Shown here one piece after another: positions 62,746-64,000 of a stretch of 64,000 bases of DNA. The stretch spans positions 2,294,001-2,358,000 of the forward strand of contig NZ_CP016364.1 of the NCBI RefSeq assembly GCF_001888185.1, in the 5' to 3' direction. How positions within the stretch are numbered: position 1 is the first letter of the stretch; the number at the start of each line of letters is the position of its first letter. The notes under the pieces are model-generated. The model ran no database searches. It was not told where the DNA came from and saw only the letters and a list, made by a program, of their open reading frames with translations. This stretch comes from Phaeobacter porticola (GTDB lineage Bacteria > Pseudomonadota > Alphaproteobacteria > Rhodobacterales > Rhodobacteraceae). The position numbers and the translations under genes were made by a program.

Positions 62746-62926
62746 CCCAGAACGACGCCAAACCGCATAATTTCCCCGCAAAATCACGGTTTTTTGCGCA
62801 AAAATGGTCATATCCGGCCATCTTCATAGGCGGCCCCCTCTTGTATTCCTGCCATGACATGCCAAAATTATACCAAAGCAAAAATGCGCCCGGCATTCAT
62901 GATCGGCGCTAGAAAGCTGAGCAGCA

Positions 62927-63385
62927 ATGAAACATATCATGTCCAGTGCCTGGGAGGAGTATCTCCGGCCAATGTTCTTTCGTCCCAAACGGCTGCAAGT
63001 CGCCGTGATGTGCTATCGCAATGGCACTGAGGGGAAAGACGTTCTCATGATCACCAGTCGCGGCACCGGTCGCTGGATTGTGCCCAAGGGCTGGCCCATC
63101 AAGGGCAAAAACGGCCCGCAGTCGGCACTGCAGGAAGCCTGGGAAGAGGCCGGCGTGCGCGATGCCCGGATTGAGGGCGAACCGGTCGGCACCTATGAAT
63201 ACGTGAAATTGCAGGACAATGGCACCAAAGAGGTGGTTCACACTCTGGTCTATAAGGCCGAAGTAACGGAATTGGCCGACGACTACCCCGAGCAGGCCGA
63301 ACGAACACGGAAATGGATGTCACCCAAGGCCGCGGCAGAACTGGTTGCGGAACCGGAACTGGGCGATTTACTGCGCCAATTGTAA
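62927..63385 (+). CDS. NUDIX hydrolase with degenerate box
   Basis: The 152-residue protein has the NUDIX region PKGWPIKGKNGPQSALQEAWEEAGV, but two consensus residues are changed: the first Glu is Lys and the Arg is Gln, while the metal-binding EE pair is kept. The context WIVPKGWP is of the type seen in many alphaproteobacterial members near the diphosphoinositol-polyphosphate hydrolase group. The substrate is unknown. A second in-frame ATG at 62939 is possible. Confidence 0.88.
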   Translation: MKHIMSSAWEEYLRPMFFRPKRLQVAVMCYRNGTEGKDVLMITSRGTGRWIVPKGWPIKGKNGPQSALQEAWEEAGVRDARIEGEPVGTYEYVKLQDNGTKEVVHTLVYKAEVTELADDYPEQAERTRKWMSPKAAAELVAEPELGDLLRQL

Positions 63386-63475
63386 CAGATTCATGATGAA
63401 AATATGACAAACCCCTTGCATGGCGGCAGAGGGGGAGCTAGGCGCGTGCGCAACTTTTGAATCGGGATCGATACA

Positions 63476-64000
63476 ATGAGCGACGCACCGCAGCGACCGC
63501 AGTGGAAGACACTGGACCGGGATCTTAACCGGATTTCTCAACTTGAACTGGCGACATCCTATGTGTCACGCCCGCTGGTTGCCCCCGGCATCGCGCTGGT
63601 CTTCATCGCCCTCGCCGGTGTTGGTGCTGCAGTGTTCCTAGGCTCGGCGCCGTCAAACTTCGTGGTGATCGCCGCGGCGGCATTTGGCGCATACATGGCG
63701 CTGAACATCGGTGCCAATGACGTGGCCAACAACATGGGTCCTGCGGTGGGTGCCAATGCGCTGACCATGGGCGGGGCCATCGTGATTGCTGCCTTGGCCG
63801 AAAGTGCCGGTGCGCTGCTGGCGGGCGGCGATGTGGTCTCCACCATCTCCAAGGGCATCATTGATCCTGCAGGCGTTGCCAGCTCCGAAGTGTTCATCTG
63901 GGCCATGATGGCGGCGCTGATTTCTTCGGCGCTGTGGGTGAACCTCGCGACATGGATCGGCGCGCCTGTCTCAACCACCCATTCGGTTGTGGGCGGTGTC
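63476..64000 (+). CDS. PiT-family inorganic phosphate permease, 3' part cut off
   Basis: The first 175 residues are present. After a polar N-terminal tail (MSDAPQRPQWKTLDRDLNRISQ) come membrane helices with the PiT signature GANDVANNMGPAVGANALTMGGAIVIAALAE and, at the right edge, APVSTTHSVVGGV. PiT proteins are low-affinity, ion-coupled phosphate (or metal-phosphate) importers. No recognisable pho box precedes it. The gene runs off the window. Confidence 0.93.
   Translation, partial: MSDAPQRPQWKTLDRDLNRISQLELATSYVSRPLVAPGIALVFIALAGVGAAVFLGSAPSNFVVIAAAAFGAYMALNIGANDVANNMGPAVGANALTMGGAIVIAALAESAGALLAGGDVVSTISKGIIDPAGVASSEVFIWAMMAALISSALWVNLATWIGAPVSTTHSVVGGV

Noticed and set aside
63386-63475. 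Pho box before the phosphate permease
   Set aside because: Only isolated ATGACA-like words are present; the paired 7-bp repeats with the proper spacing are not.

Overview
This window looks like a piece of chromosome from a marine Rhodobacteraceae bacterium of the Roseobacter group (Phaeobacter/Ruegeria-like). That is an inference from high GC, dense coding with many 1-4 base gene overlaps, and family content: FdVI-type ferredoxin, DUF1217 and DUF2842 proteins, a pcm-tolC-PopZ-like string, MeaB, and GC-palindromic intergenic repeats. I recognise no rRNA, tRNA, CRISPR array, insertion sequence or prophage. Both ends cut through genes: a YhhN-type membrane protein on the left and a PiT phosphate permease on the right.

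Region by region. 0-5 kb: a YhhN-like fragment, a small secreted protein, xseA and purD back to back, and a bestrophin-like channel. 5-9.7 kb: a five-repeat DUF1217 protein, a 2Fe-2S ferredoxin, a peptidoglycan-binding lipoprotein and a Crp/Fnr regulator. 9.7-16.4 kb (minus strand): rpiA, a small P-loop kinase, glutathione reductase, hflK, hflC and a DegP/HtrA protease, which reads as an envelope and redox quality-control string. 16.6-20.5 kb: GST, sdaA, an EamA transporter and thiN. 20.6-24.7 kb: a very long low-complexity acidic protein, a DUF2842 membrane protein and purA. 25.1-26.9 kb: a cobalt-type nitrile hydratase operon (alpha, beta, accessory protein), followed by secG, pyrG and a class I aldolase. 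30.6-34.5 kb: a MocR-type regulator diverging from an MFS exporter, then an AraC regulator and a VOC protein. 34.5-45 kb: crotonase, two aminotransferases, an ABC exporter, a YgfZ-like protein, efp, a small conserved protein and cobQ. 44.5-48.3 kb: pcm, tolC and a PopZ-like protein in the alphaproteobacterial gene order.

48.4-55.7 kb is the most accessory-looking part. It holds a PhnA-like protein, a TraR/DksA zinc finger and an entericidin-like lipoprotein. It also holds an A+T-rich orphan gene with a STAS-like plus GHKL ATPase architecture, flanked by two copies of a palindromic repeat. lepA follows, then an unrecognised two-part protein and two small Rhodobacteraceae-type proteins. 55.8-64 kb returns to ordinary content: a LysR regulator, a low-molecular-weight phosphatase, a two-gene copper-handling unit (DUF2946-like plus PCuAC), rpmB, meaB, hrpB, a NUDIX hydrolase and the start of a phosphate permease.

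Best candidates for something new are the repeat-flanked STAS-like/GHKL gene (50.15-51.40 kb), the PopZ-like protein downstream of tolC, the 762-residue disordered acidic protein at 20.66 kb, and the unrecognised protein after lepA. All function calls rest on reading the translated sequences; no database search was run.
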